Source: Paenibacillus shirakamiensis (GTDB lineage Bacteria > Bacillota > Bacilli > Paenibacillales > Paenibacillaceae). Taken from it: a stretch of 64,000 nt of DNA. Under the pieces are notes generated by a model. The model had not been told where the DNA came from. It ran no database searches and saw only the letters and a list, made by a program, of their open reading frames with translations. The DNA is taken from positions 1,178,001-1,242,000 of the forward strand of contig NZ_JAGGLD010000001.1 of NCBI RefSeq assembly GCF_017874255.1, given 5' to 3'. Made by a program: the position numbers and the translations under genes. Below are positions 34,817 to 42,990 of the stretch, in pieces. The stretch's first letter is position 1. Every line of letters starts with the position of its first letter.

Positions 34817-36251
34817 GACGTACCTTCCTTTCCAGGCGATTCGAAATTTTTGTTAATACCGTAATTATAATCAGATAGATAATGGCTACTTCCAGCCATA
34901 TATCAAATGAAGCGAGCGTTCTCGCGATAATAATTTTTCCAGACTGCGTCAACTCGACTAGGCCAATAGCCGATAGAATCGACGTATCTTTAAGTGTAAT
35001 GACTAGCTGATTAATAAAAGAAGGAACCATAATTCGAATGGCTTGCGGAATAATAATCTTCATCATCGCTTTGCGATAAGGCAAGCCTAGGGACCTAGCC
35101 GCTTCCATTTGGCCCATATCAATAGACTGAATTCCTCCACGAATGATCTCTGTCATATAAGCCCCGGCATTTAGACTCAGCGTCAAGACAGCTGCAAGGA
35201 ATAACGGCATGGTGAAGCCGAAAGCTTGAGGAATACCGAAGTAAATGAAGAAAGCAAGCACCAGCAATGGAATACCTCGGAACAGATCTACGAATACGGT
35301 TGCCGCACCTCGTAACCATTTATTCTGACCCACCTTCATGAATCCGAAGATCAAACCTAGAATAAATGCAACAATTAATGACACAATCGTATAAAGTAAC
35401 GTCTTACCTAACCCTTTTAATAGAGAAGGAAGAGATTCAAGAAGTAATTCTCCGCGGGTTTGCGTCTGCGCTGTAACTGCATTGCTACCAATATACTTAT
35501 CTAATATTTTTTGGTACTCTCCACTTTCGCGGAGATGTGTAAGACCTGCGTTGAATTTTTGCAAAAGTTCTGCATTTTGCCCTTTATCAACAGCAAACCC
35601 ATAAGAAGCACCTTTTTCCTTCTCCGTAACAGTCTTTAATCCGTTGTTCTGATTCACGCCATAAGCTAGCACCGGATAGTCATCGAAACAAGCTACGGAA
35701 TTACCGGTTTTCACGTCCTCATACATCTGAGCAGACTCATCAAAGGGAACGATAGTAAAGCCATTTTTTGCCGCTATCGATTCTGCGAATCTGTACCCTT
35801 CAGTCCCTGTTTTTACAGCTACTTTTTTACCCTTTAGGTCTGCATAATTCTGAATATCTGTCCGGTCTTTCCGCACAGCCATAATTACACCCGAGTCAAA
35901 GTAAGGATCAGAAAAATCAAATTTCTGCTTCCGTTCGTCGGTAATACTCATTCCTGCAATCACACCATCAACCTGATGGGTCTCTAGTGCCTGAACAGCC
36001 GCATTAAACCCAAGTGATTTAATTTCATACTTGAAATTCTGATCTTTAGCAATTGCAGCCAATAAATCCATATCAATACCCACAAAATGATTTTGGGCAT
36101 CTTGGAATTCAAATGGAGCAAAGGTCACGTCCGTGCCAATCTGATACGTTTTGCCTGATTCAGCAGATACACTTGGCGATCCAAAAGGGATGCCTGCAAT
36201 ACATAGAAGAAGCATGGACATACTAATAACTATCATTCGTAACGTTTTCAT
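34809..36251 (-). CDS. Fused substrate-binding protein and permease of an amino-acid ABC transporter (GlnH-GlnP type)
   Basis: A 480-residue fusion: signal peptide (to about residue 30, ending VSAES), periplasmic-type binding domain (about 35-255) with [19 protein letters not shown] and [13 protein letters not shown], and a C-terminal permease (about 270-478) with the EAA-loop [20 protein letters not shown]. Fused binding-permease chains of this kind are known for glutamine and other polar amino acids in Gram-positive bacteria. The substrate is inferred only at the level of polar amino acid. It lies first in a two-gene operon. Confidence 0.92.
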   Translation of the reverse strand: MKTLRMIVISMSMLLLCIAGIPFGSPSVSAESGKTYQIGTDVTFAPFEFQDAQNHFVGIDMDLLAAIAKDQNFKYEIKSLGFNAAVQALETHQVDGVIAGMSITDERKQKFDFSDPYFDSGVIMAVRKDRTDIQNYADLKGKKVAVKTGTEGYRFAESIAAKNGFTIVPFDESAQMYEDVKTGNSVACFDDYPVLAYGVNQNNGLKTVTEKEKGASYGFAVDKGQNAELLQKFNAGLTHLRESGEYQKILDKYIGSNAVTAQTQTRGELLLESLPSLLKGLGKTLLYTIVSLIVAFILGLIFGFMKVGQNKWLRGAATVFVDLFRGIPLLVLAFFIYFGIPQAFGFTMPLFLAAVLTLSLNAGAYMTEIIRGGIQSIDMGQMEAARSLGLPYRKAMMKIIIPQAIRIMVPSFINQLVITLKDTSILSAIGLVELTQSGKIIIARTLASFDIWLEVAIIYLIIITVLTKISNRLERKVRRG

Positions 36252-36513
36252 AGGGGCCCCCTCTTGTTGTACAACATCTTAAGAAAGTTACCCAGTAACT
36301 ATGCTTTCTTAAACAGCTGTTATTGTAATTTTCATCCAGACGCGCCATAAACAAACCCTAAACTATATTATGGGGTCATCGAGAATATATAACATAAAAT
36401 TAAGGAATTAGCCATTTACAATATCTTGTAGTTACTCTGAAAGGTGCTCGGAATCAGGGTTGAACATTTACGTAAGGCCGTTTAGTTCTAAATAGTTAGA
36501 GTTCACATTGTTG

Positions 36514-37095
36514 TTAATCTCTCAAAATTTGAAGATCCGCAACTTTATTGTGAGCATCCAATGAAAGTACAAGCCTCTCATTATCGATACTAAAAAATCC
36601 TCTTTCCATCCCTAAACGATATACAACATTATCATCTTGTGCAAAATATGCAGGTTCCGTCTGCTTCCCCAATAATTGGGTGACTTGTTGTTTGGTCATT
36701 CCTTTTAAATTGTAATTCGCTACCAGATCATCCACCATATATACACGTGATTCAAGATCATGTATCCACCGATTTTGAGAGAAGTGTGACGCTTGCTCAT
36801 TCATACTAAGTTTGGTAAACAAAACTGCGCTCATTACTAAGCCACCCAGACCGAATGCAAATAATACTTTATGATTCCGTGGATTAGGCAGAACTTGTTT
36901 ACTTTTTACTAGCCAAAAGATTAAAAGCAGCAAAAAAATATACGGTAAAATAATGGCGGGAATGCTGATGGCACTTAATGAAGAGTGCATGGCGTCAATA
37001 AAATAATTGTAGAAAACATCAAGAATTATAAAGAGGACAACATACATAACGAGTAAACCCCACATGATTTTGCTACTATAATGTTTCTTTAACAT
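36514..37095 (-). CDS. Membrane protein of unknown function with SmpA-like C-terminus
   Basis: A 193-residue protein with three predicted membrane helices in the first 100 residues and a soluble tail. The tail (LKGMTKQQVTQLLGKQTEP, then VVYRLGMERG and ERLVLSLDAHNKV) has the helix-then-strands pattern of BamE/SmpA-like domains. Family not recognised with certainty. The ATG at 37095 has GGAGG 8 nt upstream. The phosphotransferase gene lies 31 nt upstream on the same strand, so the two may be co-transcribed. Confidence 0.6.
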   Translation of the reverse strand: MLKKHYSSKIMWGLLVMYVVLFIILDVFYNYFIDAMHSSLSAISIPAIILPYIFLLLLIFWLVKSKQVLPNPRNHKVLFAFGLGGLVMSAVLFTKLSMNEQASHFSQNRWIHDLESRVYMVDDLVANYNLKGMTKQQVTQLLGKQTEPAYFAQDDNVVYRLGMERGFFSIDNERLVLSLDAHNKVADLQILRD

Positions 37096-37126
37096 CGGAC
37101 GGACCTCCAAAGTTCAATCTGATATT

Positions 37127-38107
37127 TTAGACAGTATAAAAAATACGTTCTCCGCTCAAAAATGGTATGCAGTATTTATTACACAGTACCGGCATACGAT
37201 CGTGCATCCAAGTATAGAAAGATTCATTGTCCATTTGAAAAGCATAAAATCCTATAATTGCAATCAACATAAATCCTTCCACTAAAGTTAAGTCTTCACT
37301 TGTTATATGCTCTTCTTGTCCATAGTAACCCTCTATAAATAGATGCCTATACTTACTAGGAATCATCGACGCTCCCATGGCTACATCAGACAGAAAATAA
37401 CCAGGCCCGAAAAACCCAAAATCAATAAAACTTAAATTCCCCAATGACGACACAATGACGTTGCCCAGCCCTAAGTCACCATGGATTAATCCCCATGTAT
37501 CAGACGTTTTCCCCTTGCATTCAAGTCGAGAGTTAATTAGATGGACCGACTTCTCGATTACTGCGACATCAGACACGGTGAAAAGATCCAGTTTCAGACC
37601 TTTCTTCAAAGTGTTTATCAGCTGTATATTATAAGGTAAGCCTTGCTGCGGTCGGCTCAAAAGACTTTCATGCTTGTATTGCTTAAAAAACGAATGAAGC
37701 TCAGCAAGTTGTGCGCCTAACCTTTGAACATTCGCAGGATCAGTCACATCATGTTTATCTAGATCTCTTCCCTCTAACCAAGTTAGGATAGAGCACTTCA
37801 GACTTATTCCCTCATGATCTATAAACGTAATGAACTCTCCAGATTTATTGCGGAGGGGAGACTGTACTTGTATTGAACAGGCGTGGGACAGCTGCTCTAG
37901 CATCTTAAGTTCACCAATTAGCCCTTCATACGTATGTTGAATCCCTGTCATGCTTTGCGTAAGAGATTGGTGAATTCTTAGAACATATGAACCTCCTTGC
38001 TCATCATGAACCTTATAAGTTCTATTCTCATTGTGTCGAAGGTAAGTAACGACTGGTTGCTTCAAACCATAATGTTCTTGCAATACTTGAATTAATGTCT
38101 CCTCCAT
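37127..38107 (-). CDS. Aminoglycoside-phosphotransferase-fold kinase (CotS/homoserine kinase II-like)
   Basis: A protein-kinase-like phosphotransferase of 326 residues. The Brenner motif is LIHGDLGLGNVIV with catalytic Asp, followed by the metal Asp in LSFIDFGFFGPG. The N-lobe Lys is probably in YVLRIHQS, where Arg takes the usual place. Relatives include spore-coat CotS kinases, choline kinases and homoserine kinase II; the acceptor here is unknown. Start is unsure: AAAGGA is 6 nt before an in-frame TTG at 38116 and 15 nt before the ATG at 38107. Confidence 0.78.
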   Translation of the reverse strand: MEETLIQVLQEHYGLKQPVVTYLRHNENRTYKVHDEQGGSYVLRIHQSLTQSMTGIQHTYEGLIGELKMLEQLSHACSIQVQSPLRNKSGEFITFIDHEGISLKCSILTWLEGRDLDKHDVTDPANVQRLGAQLAELHSFFKQYKHESLLSRPQQGLPYNIQLINTLKKGLKLDLFTVSDVAVIEKSVHLINSRLECKGKTSDTWGLIHGDLGLGNVIVSSLGNLSFIDFGFFGPGYFLSDVAMGASMIPSKYRHLFIEGYYGQEEHITSEDLTLVEGFMLIAIIGFYAFQMDNESFYTWMHDRMPVLCNKYCIPFLSGERIFYTV

Positions 38108-38205
38108 AACTAACAAATTCCATCCTTTCTTATCCCAAAAAAATCCAATAACCCACTTATTAACCATAACATACTGATACAAGTACAAACATATAAAAAC
38201 AAAAC

Positions 38206-38236
38206 AAAAAACCTCTGCTAAAAAACAGAGGTTTCT
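38206..38236 (-). terminator. Terminator of the rhodanese gene unit
   Basis: On the minus strand AACCTCTG and CAGAGGTT pair around an 8-nt loop and lead into TTTTTTG. Confidence 0.85.
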
Positions 38237-38345
38237 TGCTTAAGGGGCATCTTCGAGTTTGATAATTTTATTTTTTAACTACTACATGCTAGCCCCATAT
38301 ACACAAACCAAAAATTAGGTTGATGCGTAAGTGATAGGGTGTACT

Positions 38346-38666
38346 CTATTTGTTAAATAAAGATTCATCCGTCCACGCACTTAGTCCACCAGACATATTT
38401 AGAACTTTGAATCCTTTTTCCGTCAAAAGCTCGCAGGCTACCCCACTCCGATTACCACTTCTACACATTACAATGATCTCCTCAGCAGCCTTTAATTCCT
38501 TGTAACGTTCGACTAGTTGTCCAAGAGGAATGTGCTGAGCGCCCTCAATATGTCCTTCTGACAACTCGTCTGCTTCCCGGACATCTAGCATAACTACACT
38601 TTGTCCTTGATTAAGGCGATCGGCTACTTCCTCAGGTGTAATCGAAGGTAGATGGTTAAATGACAT
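38346..38666 (-). CDS. Single-domain rhodanese sulfurtransferase
   Basis: A 106-residue rhodanese that carries sulfane sulfur on the Cys of the active loop CRSGNRS (about residue 69). The remainder matches the family: VVMLDVREADELSEGHI and MSGGLSAWTDE. The ATG at 38666 has AAAGGA 8 nt upstream; an earlier TTG/ATG extension to 38708 lacks a site. It follows the TauE gene by 46 nt and is the last gene of the sulfur block, before a terminator. Confidence 0.9.
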   Translation of the reverse strand: MSFNHLPSITPEEVADRLNQGQSVVMLDVREADELSEGHIEGAQHIPLGQLVERYKELKAAEEIIVMCRSGNRSGVACELLTEKGFKVLNMSGGLSAWTDESLFNK

Positions 38667-38712
38667 GATAATCATCCTTTCAAATTTAATTTCTCTTTTC
38701 AACAACATATAA

Positions 38713-39492
38713 TTAAAGGATGGAAGACCATACTTTAATTGCTGTACAAGTTATCAGTACGATAAGACCATAACGCAGTACGTTTACATTGATCTTTGCA
38801 CTTAAAATAGAACCGACCGGTGCGCCAATGACGCTCCCCATGACAGTAAATAAGGTGGGCCATAAAGGAATTCCACCCCCTGAAATTTTACCGATGAGTC
38901 CTCCGATTGCAGATACAAATACTATAGCTAAGGAGGAGGCAATCGTTGTACGCGTTGGTATTTTGAGTATCTTTATCATGATAGGAATAAGAATAAACCC
39001 TCCCCCAGCTCCGACAATCCCCGATACCATACCTATAAGAACCGCCAATCCCACGGCAAGACTTTTGTTAAAGTTCAGCTTCGAATTCTGCTCTTCCGTT
39101 CCTCGATTAGGAATTAGCATGAGAATAACAGCAAGCACGGCAAGAATCCCATAGATGAAGTTAATCATGTCACCCTGGATATAACCGGACACCCATCCGC
39201 CAAGAAGACTACCCACAAGGATACCGCTTCCCATGTACATAACTAATTCTGTATGGATCGAAGCGCTAGATTTACCTGAGGTACGATAACCAATAATTCC
39301 AGCAAGGGAAGCAAAAAAAACTTGGAACATACTAATTGAAGACACTTCATGCGCCGAAAAATGTGCTACACCCATTACACTAGGCACATAGAGGAGAAGT
39401 GGATAGTTAATTATGGCTCCTCCGATGCCAAGCAATCCGGAAAAGAAAGAACCGACTAGTCCAAGCACAACCATCACCAGAAATAGGAGAAT
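38713..39492 (-). CDS. yrkJ: TauE/SafE family sulfur-anion permease (YrkJ-like)
   Basis: A membrane protein of about 255-260 residues with roughly eight helices and the two family repeats beginning GSFFSGLLGIGGAIINYPLL and GMVSGIVGAGGGFILIPIM. Relatives export or import sulfite, sulfonates or thiosulfate; in cst and yrk operons the protein is thought to export sulfite or thiosulfate made during persulfide clearance. A GTG and ATG at 39477/39474 have no ribosome site, while GGGAGAGG lies correctly before an in-frame ATT at 39492, which would give the expected N-terminal length. I use that start with caution. Confidence 0.87.
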   Translation of the reverse strand: MLLFLVMVVLGLVGSFFSGLLGIGGAIINYPLLLYVPSVMGVAHFSAHEVSSISMFQVFFASLAGIIGYRTSGKSSASIHTELVMYMGSGILVGSLLGGWVSGYIQGDMINFIYGILAVLAVILMLIPNRGTEEQNSKLNFNKSLAVGLAVLIGMVSGIVGAGGGFILIPIMIKILKIPTRTTIASSLAIVFVSAIGGLIGKISGGGIPLWPTLFTVMGSVIGAPVGSILSAKINVNVLRYGLIVLITCTAIKVWSSIL

Positions 39493-39543
39493 CCTAATCC
39501 TCTCCCTTCTTAAAATATTACTAATAAAAAACTAAAAAACACT

Positions 39544-39571
39544 TTGCGAAAAAAGAAACGTCGCTTATAAT
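39544..39571 (+). promoter_or_regulatory. Sigma-A promoter of the zinc-ribbon gene
   Basis: TTGCGA (39544-39549), a 16-bp spacer and TATAAT (39566-39571) lie 38 nt before the start codon. Confidence 0.65.
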
Positions 39572-39608
39572 AAAACCAAGTATATTCATCAGAAATGGGT
39601 GATTATTA

Positions 39609-39779
39609 GTGTTCACAAAGCTCAAGCAAGTTTTTGAGAATAAATGCCCCCATTGTCAGGACAAATTGCTGATTGAATTCAATTCGATCTGCTCTACTAA
39701 ATACTGCCCGCAAGGCCATTATAAAGAAGAAAACTACGGCTCATTAGGCGTTAGACTTGTCTACGAAGCAGAGAAATAA
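39609..39779 (+). CDS. 56-residue zinc-ribbon-like protein
   Basis: A small gene starting at GTG with GGTGA 6-7 nt upstream, a plausible promoter and its own terminator. The product has CPHC (residues 13-16), a further Cys in SICSTKYCPQGH, and ends LVYEAEK. The CxxC plus C-x4-C-x2-H arrangement is typical of a zinc ribbon or rubredoxin-like knuckle. It lies within the sulfur block but on the opposite strand. I do not know a named family; a link to sulfur metabolism is only by position. Confidence 0.68.
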   Translation: MFTKLKQVFENKCPHCQDKLLIEFNSICSTKYCPQGHYKEENYGSLGVRLVYEAEK

Positions 39780-39815
39780 GCAAACACTTTGGTGTTCGCT
39801 TATTTATTTTTTTTC
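39774..39815. terminator. Two-way terminator between zinc-ribbon and TusA genes
   Basis: ATAAGC-AACAC pairs with GTGTT-GCTTAT around TTTG, followed by TTTATTTTTTTT on the plus strand. One arm overlaps the last codons of the zinc-ribbon gene. Confidence 0.82.
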
Positions 39816-40041
39816 ATACTTTTCTAACATAAAATATATGGACACCCTGGTCTTCTTCATAGCGAACAAGCTCTTGCTTGGTCTGCTTCACCCACGCCTG
39901 AAAGTCGTTCACTGAACCTTTATCCGTGGATAATACTTCCATTATTTGTCCTACTTCAAGCTGATCGATCGCTTTCTTTGCTTTAACGATCGGCAGGGGA
40001 CAGGACATACCTTTAGTATCTACAGTTATAGTTGCTTTCAT
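39814..40041 (-). CDS. yrkI: TusA-like sulfur carrier protein (YrkI-like)
   Basis: A 75-residue sulfur carrier. The SirA/TusA signature is VDTKGMSCPLPIVKAKKAI, with the carrier Cys in CPLP (about residue 13). It would take persulfide sulfur from a rhodanese and pass it on. The start ATG at 40041 has AGGAGG 9 nt upstream. It lies 13 nt behind the rhodanese-MBL gene and is clearly in the same transcript. Confidence 0.92.
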   Translation of the reverse strand: MKATITVDTKGMSCPLPIVKAKKAIDQLEVGQIMEVLSTDKGSVNDFQAWVKQTKQELVRYEEDQGVHIFYVRKV

Positions 40042-40054
40042 AATGTTGTTCCTC

Positions 40055-41203
40055 CTAGTTGTCATGGACAGCACAGCGATTAGGACCCATCTCCATGTCG
40101 CGTTGCTCTTCTTTACTGGTTGTTATTTTCCCCATATTCATACGACGAATTTCTTGATAAGCATGAGGCTGCGAAGGCAGATTCTCAGATACAGCTATTC
40201 GAAATATTTCTTCACTATCTATGTTCAAACCAGCATTGTTACGATATAGCTCTGACAATTGGGCCATAACCTTTCCCCCTTCACCCAGCTCCGTTATTTT
40301 ACCAAAGTGAGCAGGAAGTACGATTAAATCTTGTGCTAACTGCTTATATCGATGGTATAAAGAGGTTCGAAGATCTCCAACCCAATCGTCTGCTTTCCCC
40401 GCAAGATCAGGACGTCCAATGGATTCAATAAAAAGAATATCGCCGGTCAAGAGATACTGCTTATCCACTATAAATGAGGTACTTCCTTTGGTGTGGCCTG
40501 GTGAATAGATCGGCTCCATGTAAATGGCTGTGCTTCCGATGGTAATGTTGTTGCCTTCTTCTAGCTTGGCATAGGGAAACACGACTTCATCAGCATCTTT
40601 AGGGGGTAACCAATACGTAGCTCTCGTCTCTTCAGCTAATTTCCGTCCACCCGATATATGGTCGGCGTGAAGATGCGTATCCAGCACATGCTTAATCTGT
40701 ACGCCGCTCTCCTCAGCGAATTGAACGAAGATTTCAGTCATTCGCAACGCGTCGATCACTGCCGCTTCTCCCTCAGACATGATCATATAGGAAAGACAAC
40801 CTTTACCCAATCTCACGAACTGATAGATGGCTCCGCCCTGCTTCAGGTCTCCAATCTTTACTGGCTGTAAATATTCATTCCAAGATTTCATGCCCCCTTG
40901 AAGATAATACACTTGGCTTATACCTGCATCAAGCATCTGTTCTGCTACATACTTGGAAGAGCCTTCCTTAGCACATACCACGAGCAAGGTTCTTCCAACT
41001 GGCACCTTTTCCATTATGGATTCTACCCCATCTAACAATTGGAAGTACGGAATATTGATTGTCTCCGTGTTTTCACCTTCAATTCTCCAATCATTAAAAT
41101 CACTTTCATTACGTACATCGAGTATGAATATCTTTTCTTTCGTTAGTATTATTTGCGTTAGTTCTTTAGCGGTCATAGCAATTACACCTGTGGTAGATGT
41201 CAT
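40055..41203 (-). CDS. yrkH: Rhodanese and metallo-beta-lactamase fusion, probable persulfide dioxygenase (YrkH-like)
   Basis: A 382-residue two-domain enzyme. The N-terminal rhodanese domain (1-115) has the loop CAKEGSS with Cys77. The C-terminal MBL domain (about 125-340) has the metal motif THLHADH at 176-182, then [17 protein letters not shown] and LPAHFG. Domains like this oxidise glutathione or other low-weight persulfides to sulfite. Compared with CstB of Staphylococcus aureus the domain order is reversed, as in YrkH of Bacillus subtilis. The ATG at 41203 has GGAGGG 7 nt upstream. Confidence 0.9.
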   Translation of the reverse strand: MTSTTGVIAMTAKELTQIILTKEKIFILDVRNESDFNDWRIEGENTETINIPYFQLLDGVESIMEKVPVGRTLLVVCAKEGSSKYVAEQMLDAGISQVYYLQGGMKSWNEYLQPVKIGDLKQGGAIYQFVRLGKGCLSYMIMSEGEAAVIDALRMTEIFVQFAEESGVQIKHVLDTHLHADHISGGRKLAEETRATYWLPPKDADEVVFPYAKLEEGNNITIGSTAIYMEPIYSPGHTKGSTSFIVDKQYLLTGDILFIESIGRPDLAGKADDWVGDLRTSLYHRYKQLAQDLIVLPAHFGKITELGEGGKVMAQLSELYRNNAGLNIDSEEIFRIAVSENLPSQPHAYQEIRRMNMGKITTSKEEQRDMEMGPNRCAVHDN

Positions 41204-41272
41204 AAGGTTTCCCTCCATTTCATGTGTGTGAAAAAAGCATTCGTTGCTGAGTATTTGAAGGGGATTAATTCT

Positions 41273-41860
41273 TTAATCTCGTTCTGTAGGTCCAGACCAT
41301 GCGGACATGCCCGGTAAAACATTATTCACTTGTGTAAAACCATGACGGGCCAGAATATGGCATGCCAGATCACTTCGTGTACCGGTTCGGCAAATTACAT
41401 ACACCGGGTCATCTTTTTGAAATAGTTCTATTGAAAGCAAATCCAGCTGTCTCTCTAATTCACCCAATGGAATCGAAATTGATTTTGGAATACGATGAAA
41501 TGCAAATTCAGCAGGCTCACGAACATCCAAAATGGTGACAGCCTCATGATTCATGAGCTTTTGTTCCAATGCTTGATTGGTTATCGTGCGAGGAAAATGC
41601 AGCTGGTCCTTGACCTCACTGGGATTAGATTTTCGAATAAAGTGTCTAAAAATGTGATCTTTGGTTGCAGTGCCCAAGAATTGATGACCCGTATGCTTAG
41701 CCCAAGCTTGAAGATCGGCTAATGATCCTTTATCCGTAGCTTGAATTTCGATGACCTGCCCAGCCTTGAGCTCTTCTATTGCTTTTTTTGTACGTACAAT
41801 CGGCATAGGACATGCGAGTCCCTTACAATCTAGGATCTGATCTACTTGAATCTGAGCCAT
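41273..41860 (-). CDS. yrkF: TusA-rhodanese fusion sulfurtransferase (YrkF/CstA-like)
   Basis: A 195-residue fusion. Residues 1-75 are a TusA domain with carrier Cys in GLACPMPIVRTKKAI (Cys17); residues about 90-195 are a rhodanese with active loop CRTGTRS. Such proteins pass sulfur within one chain and react with persulfides, as CstA does. It is the first gene of the sulfur operon and has a consensus promoter with a CstR/CsoR-type operator at 41944-41989. No csoR/cstR gene is in the window. Confidence 0.92.
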   Translation of the reverse strand: MAQIQVDQILDCKGLACPMPIVRTKKAIEELKAGQVIEIQATDKGSLADLQAWAKHTGHQFLGTATKDHIFRHFIRKSNPSEVKDQLHFPRTITNQALEQKLMNHEAVTILDVREPAEFAFHRIPKSISIPLGELERQLDLLSIELFQKDDPVYVICRTGTRSDLACHILARHGFTQVNNVLPGMSAWSGPTERD

Positions 41861-41943
41861 AATACTAAGACCTCCCTAACTTTTGAATTGATGTTTGTTT
41901 TGGGCTTCCATTAGATTTTTCGAATTAACAATCTGCAATACAT

Positions 41944-41989
41944 ATACCCCTATGGGTATTAATATAGTTATTCTAATACACCTTGTCAA
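41944..41989 (-). promoter_or_regulatory. Sigma-A promoter with a CstR/CsoR-type operator
   Basis: On the minus strand TTGACA (41984-41989), a 17-bp spacer and TATATT (41961-41966) form a near-ideal promoter. Directly after the -10 box lies ATACCCCTATGGGTAT (41944-41959 on the plus strand), with 6-bp arms ATACCC and GGGTAT. This is the G/C-tract dyad recognised by CsoR-family repressors, of which the persulfide sensor CstR controls cst operons. The rest of the 41861-42171 gap must hold the divergent promoter of the Ena-type genes, which I could not place. Confidence 0.78.
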
Positions 41990-42171
41990 CTGTTTAATAG
42001 CCCCATTCTCGAAGAAAACAGATTGTTTAGCCTGTCACATATGATCATTTAGCAGGCGAATGCGGATCATTACATACTCTTCATCTAACAATAGGATACA
42101 TGCCCAAGCCAGAGGATGCCCTTATGCATTAAATAGCAAATAGTAGTGAATTGAAAAAGGGAGGCTTTAAT

Positions 42172-42549
42172 ATGGCTTGTGGTAGTAGCAATACGACAGC
42201 ATTAACATGCTGTACCGAAAAAAACTTCGTTCAAGATAAAGTATGTACGCCATGGAGTGGTACGGTCGTCGCAGCGGATGTTCTAATCGTGACCTTTACG
42301 AACAATATTAATCAAAATATCGTGGGTACGGGCTACATGCAATATGACATCGGTCCAGGACCCATTACGTTCAACTTTTTAGATTCTACAGGAGCCGTAA
42401 TTAATGCTACACCTTTTACGCTAGCACCTGGGTCCTCTCTAGCCTTCACCTATCGGCGGTTCAGTGCAATTCAAATTACTTTACCCGCGGCAGTACCTGG
42501 CACATATCAGGGAGAATTCTGTATCACTACTAGATATCCGGTCCAGTAA
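42172..42549 (+). CDS. S-Ena-type endospore appendage subunit (DUF3992-like)
   Basis: A 125-residue protein with the hallmarks of the S-type endospore appendage subunits of the Bacillus cereus group. An N-terminal connector holds the pair Cys13-Cys14 and the motif FVQDKVC (Cys25), the middle is a beta-rich jellyroll (IVTFTNNINQNIVGTGYMQY), and the end reads QGEFCITTRY with Cys117. In known S-Ena fibres such cysteines form links between subunits that make the fibre very stable. No signal peptide, as expected for assembly in the mother cell. GGGAGG lies 7 nt before the ATG at 42172. The next gene is a paralogue. Confidence 0.82.
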   Translation: MACGSSNTTALTCCTEKNFVQDKVCTPWSGTVVAADVLIVTFTNNINQNIVGTGYMQYDIGPGPITFNFLDSTGAVINATPFTLAPGSSLAFTYRRFSAIQITLPAAVPGTYQGEFCITTRYPVQ

Positions 42550-42590
42550 AAAGGTTCTGAAGACTCACTTTATAGGAGGGGATGAAGTAA

Positions 42591-42932
42591 ATGTGTAATA
42601 ACGATATTGCACTTAGTTGTTGCTTAGATAAGATTAGTGTGCAAGATAAAGTATGTACAATTATTCAACTTGCTGCCGCAGGTACACAGGTGATATATAC
42701 AGATAACATTGCCCAAATTATTATGGGCACAGGTTATGTTAAATTCGAGACTGGAACAGGTACGATGACTGTTAATTTTCTGAGAACAGGTGTTGCAACT
42801 CCCATTCAAACCGTGACTATTGATCCCGGGGGAAGTACCTCTTTTAGTGCGGCAAGATTCGATACGATCTCCGTCACCACTACGGCTCCAGCTCAAGGAG
42901 AATTTTGTATCACCGTACGCTATACACTATGA
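42591..42932 (+). CDS. S-Ena-type endospore appendage subunit, second paralogue
   Basis: A 113-residue paralogue of the preceding protein: Cys10-Cys11 then VQDKVC (Cys22), beta-rich core with IAQIIMGTGYVKFETGTG, proline/glycine turn DPGGSTSF and the ending QGEFCITVRY (Cys106). The 41-nt gap to the first gene and lack of a terminator between them show an operon. A pair of similar subunits fits the Ena1A/Ena1B arrangement of the Bacillus cereus group. AGGAGG precedes the ATG by 10 nt. Confidence 0.82.
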   Translation: MCNNDIALSCCLDKISVQDKVCTIIQLAAAGTQVIYTDNIAQIIMGTGYVKFETGTGTMTVNFLRTGVATPIQTVTIDPGGSTSFSAARFDTISVTTTAPAQGEFCITVRYTL

Positions 42933-42945
42933 GCTACATCCGTAT

Positions 42946-42990
42946 TAAAAAGGTGAATTCATCCATCGGATGAATTCACCTTTTTTTCTT
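42946..42990. terminator. Two-way terminator whose arm encodes the end of a gene
   Basis: AAAAAGGTGAATTCATCC pairs with GGATGAATTCACCTTTTT around a 3-nt loop. It ends the Ena-type operon on the plus strand and the convergent gene on the minus strand. The stop codon of the latter (42959-42961) lies within the hairpin, so its last residues are encoded by one arm. Confidence 0.88.

Noticed and set aside
42010..42120. Sigma-K or sigma-E promoter for the Ena-type operon
   Set aside because: CATACTCTT and CATATGATC each come close to a -10 pattern but lack a properly spaced -35, so none was listed.
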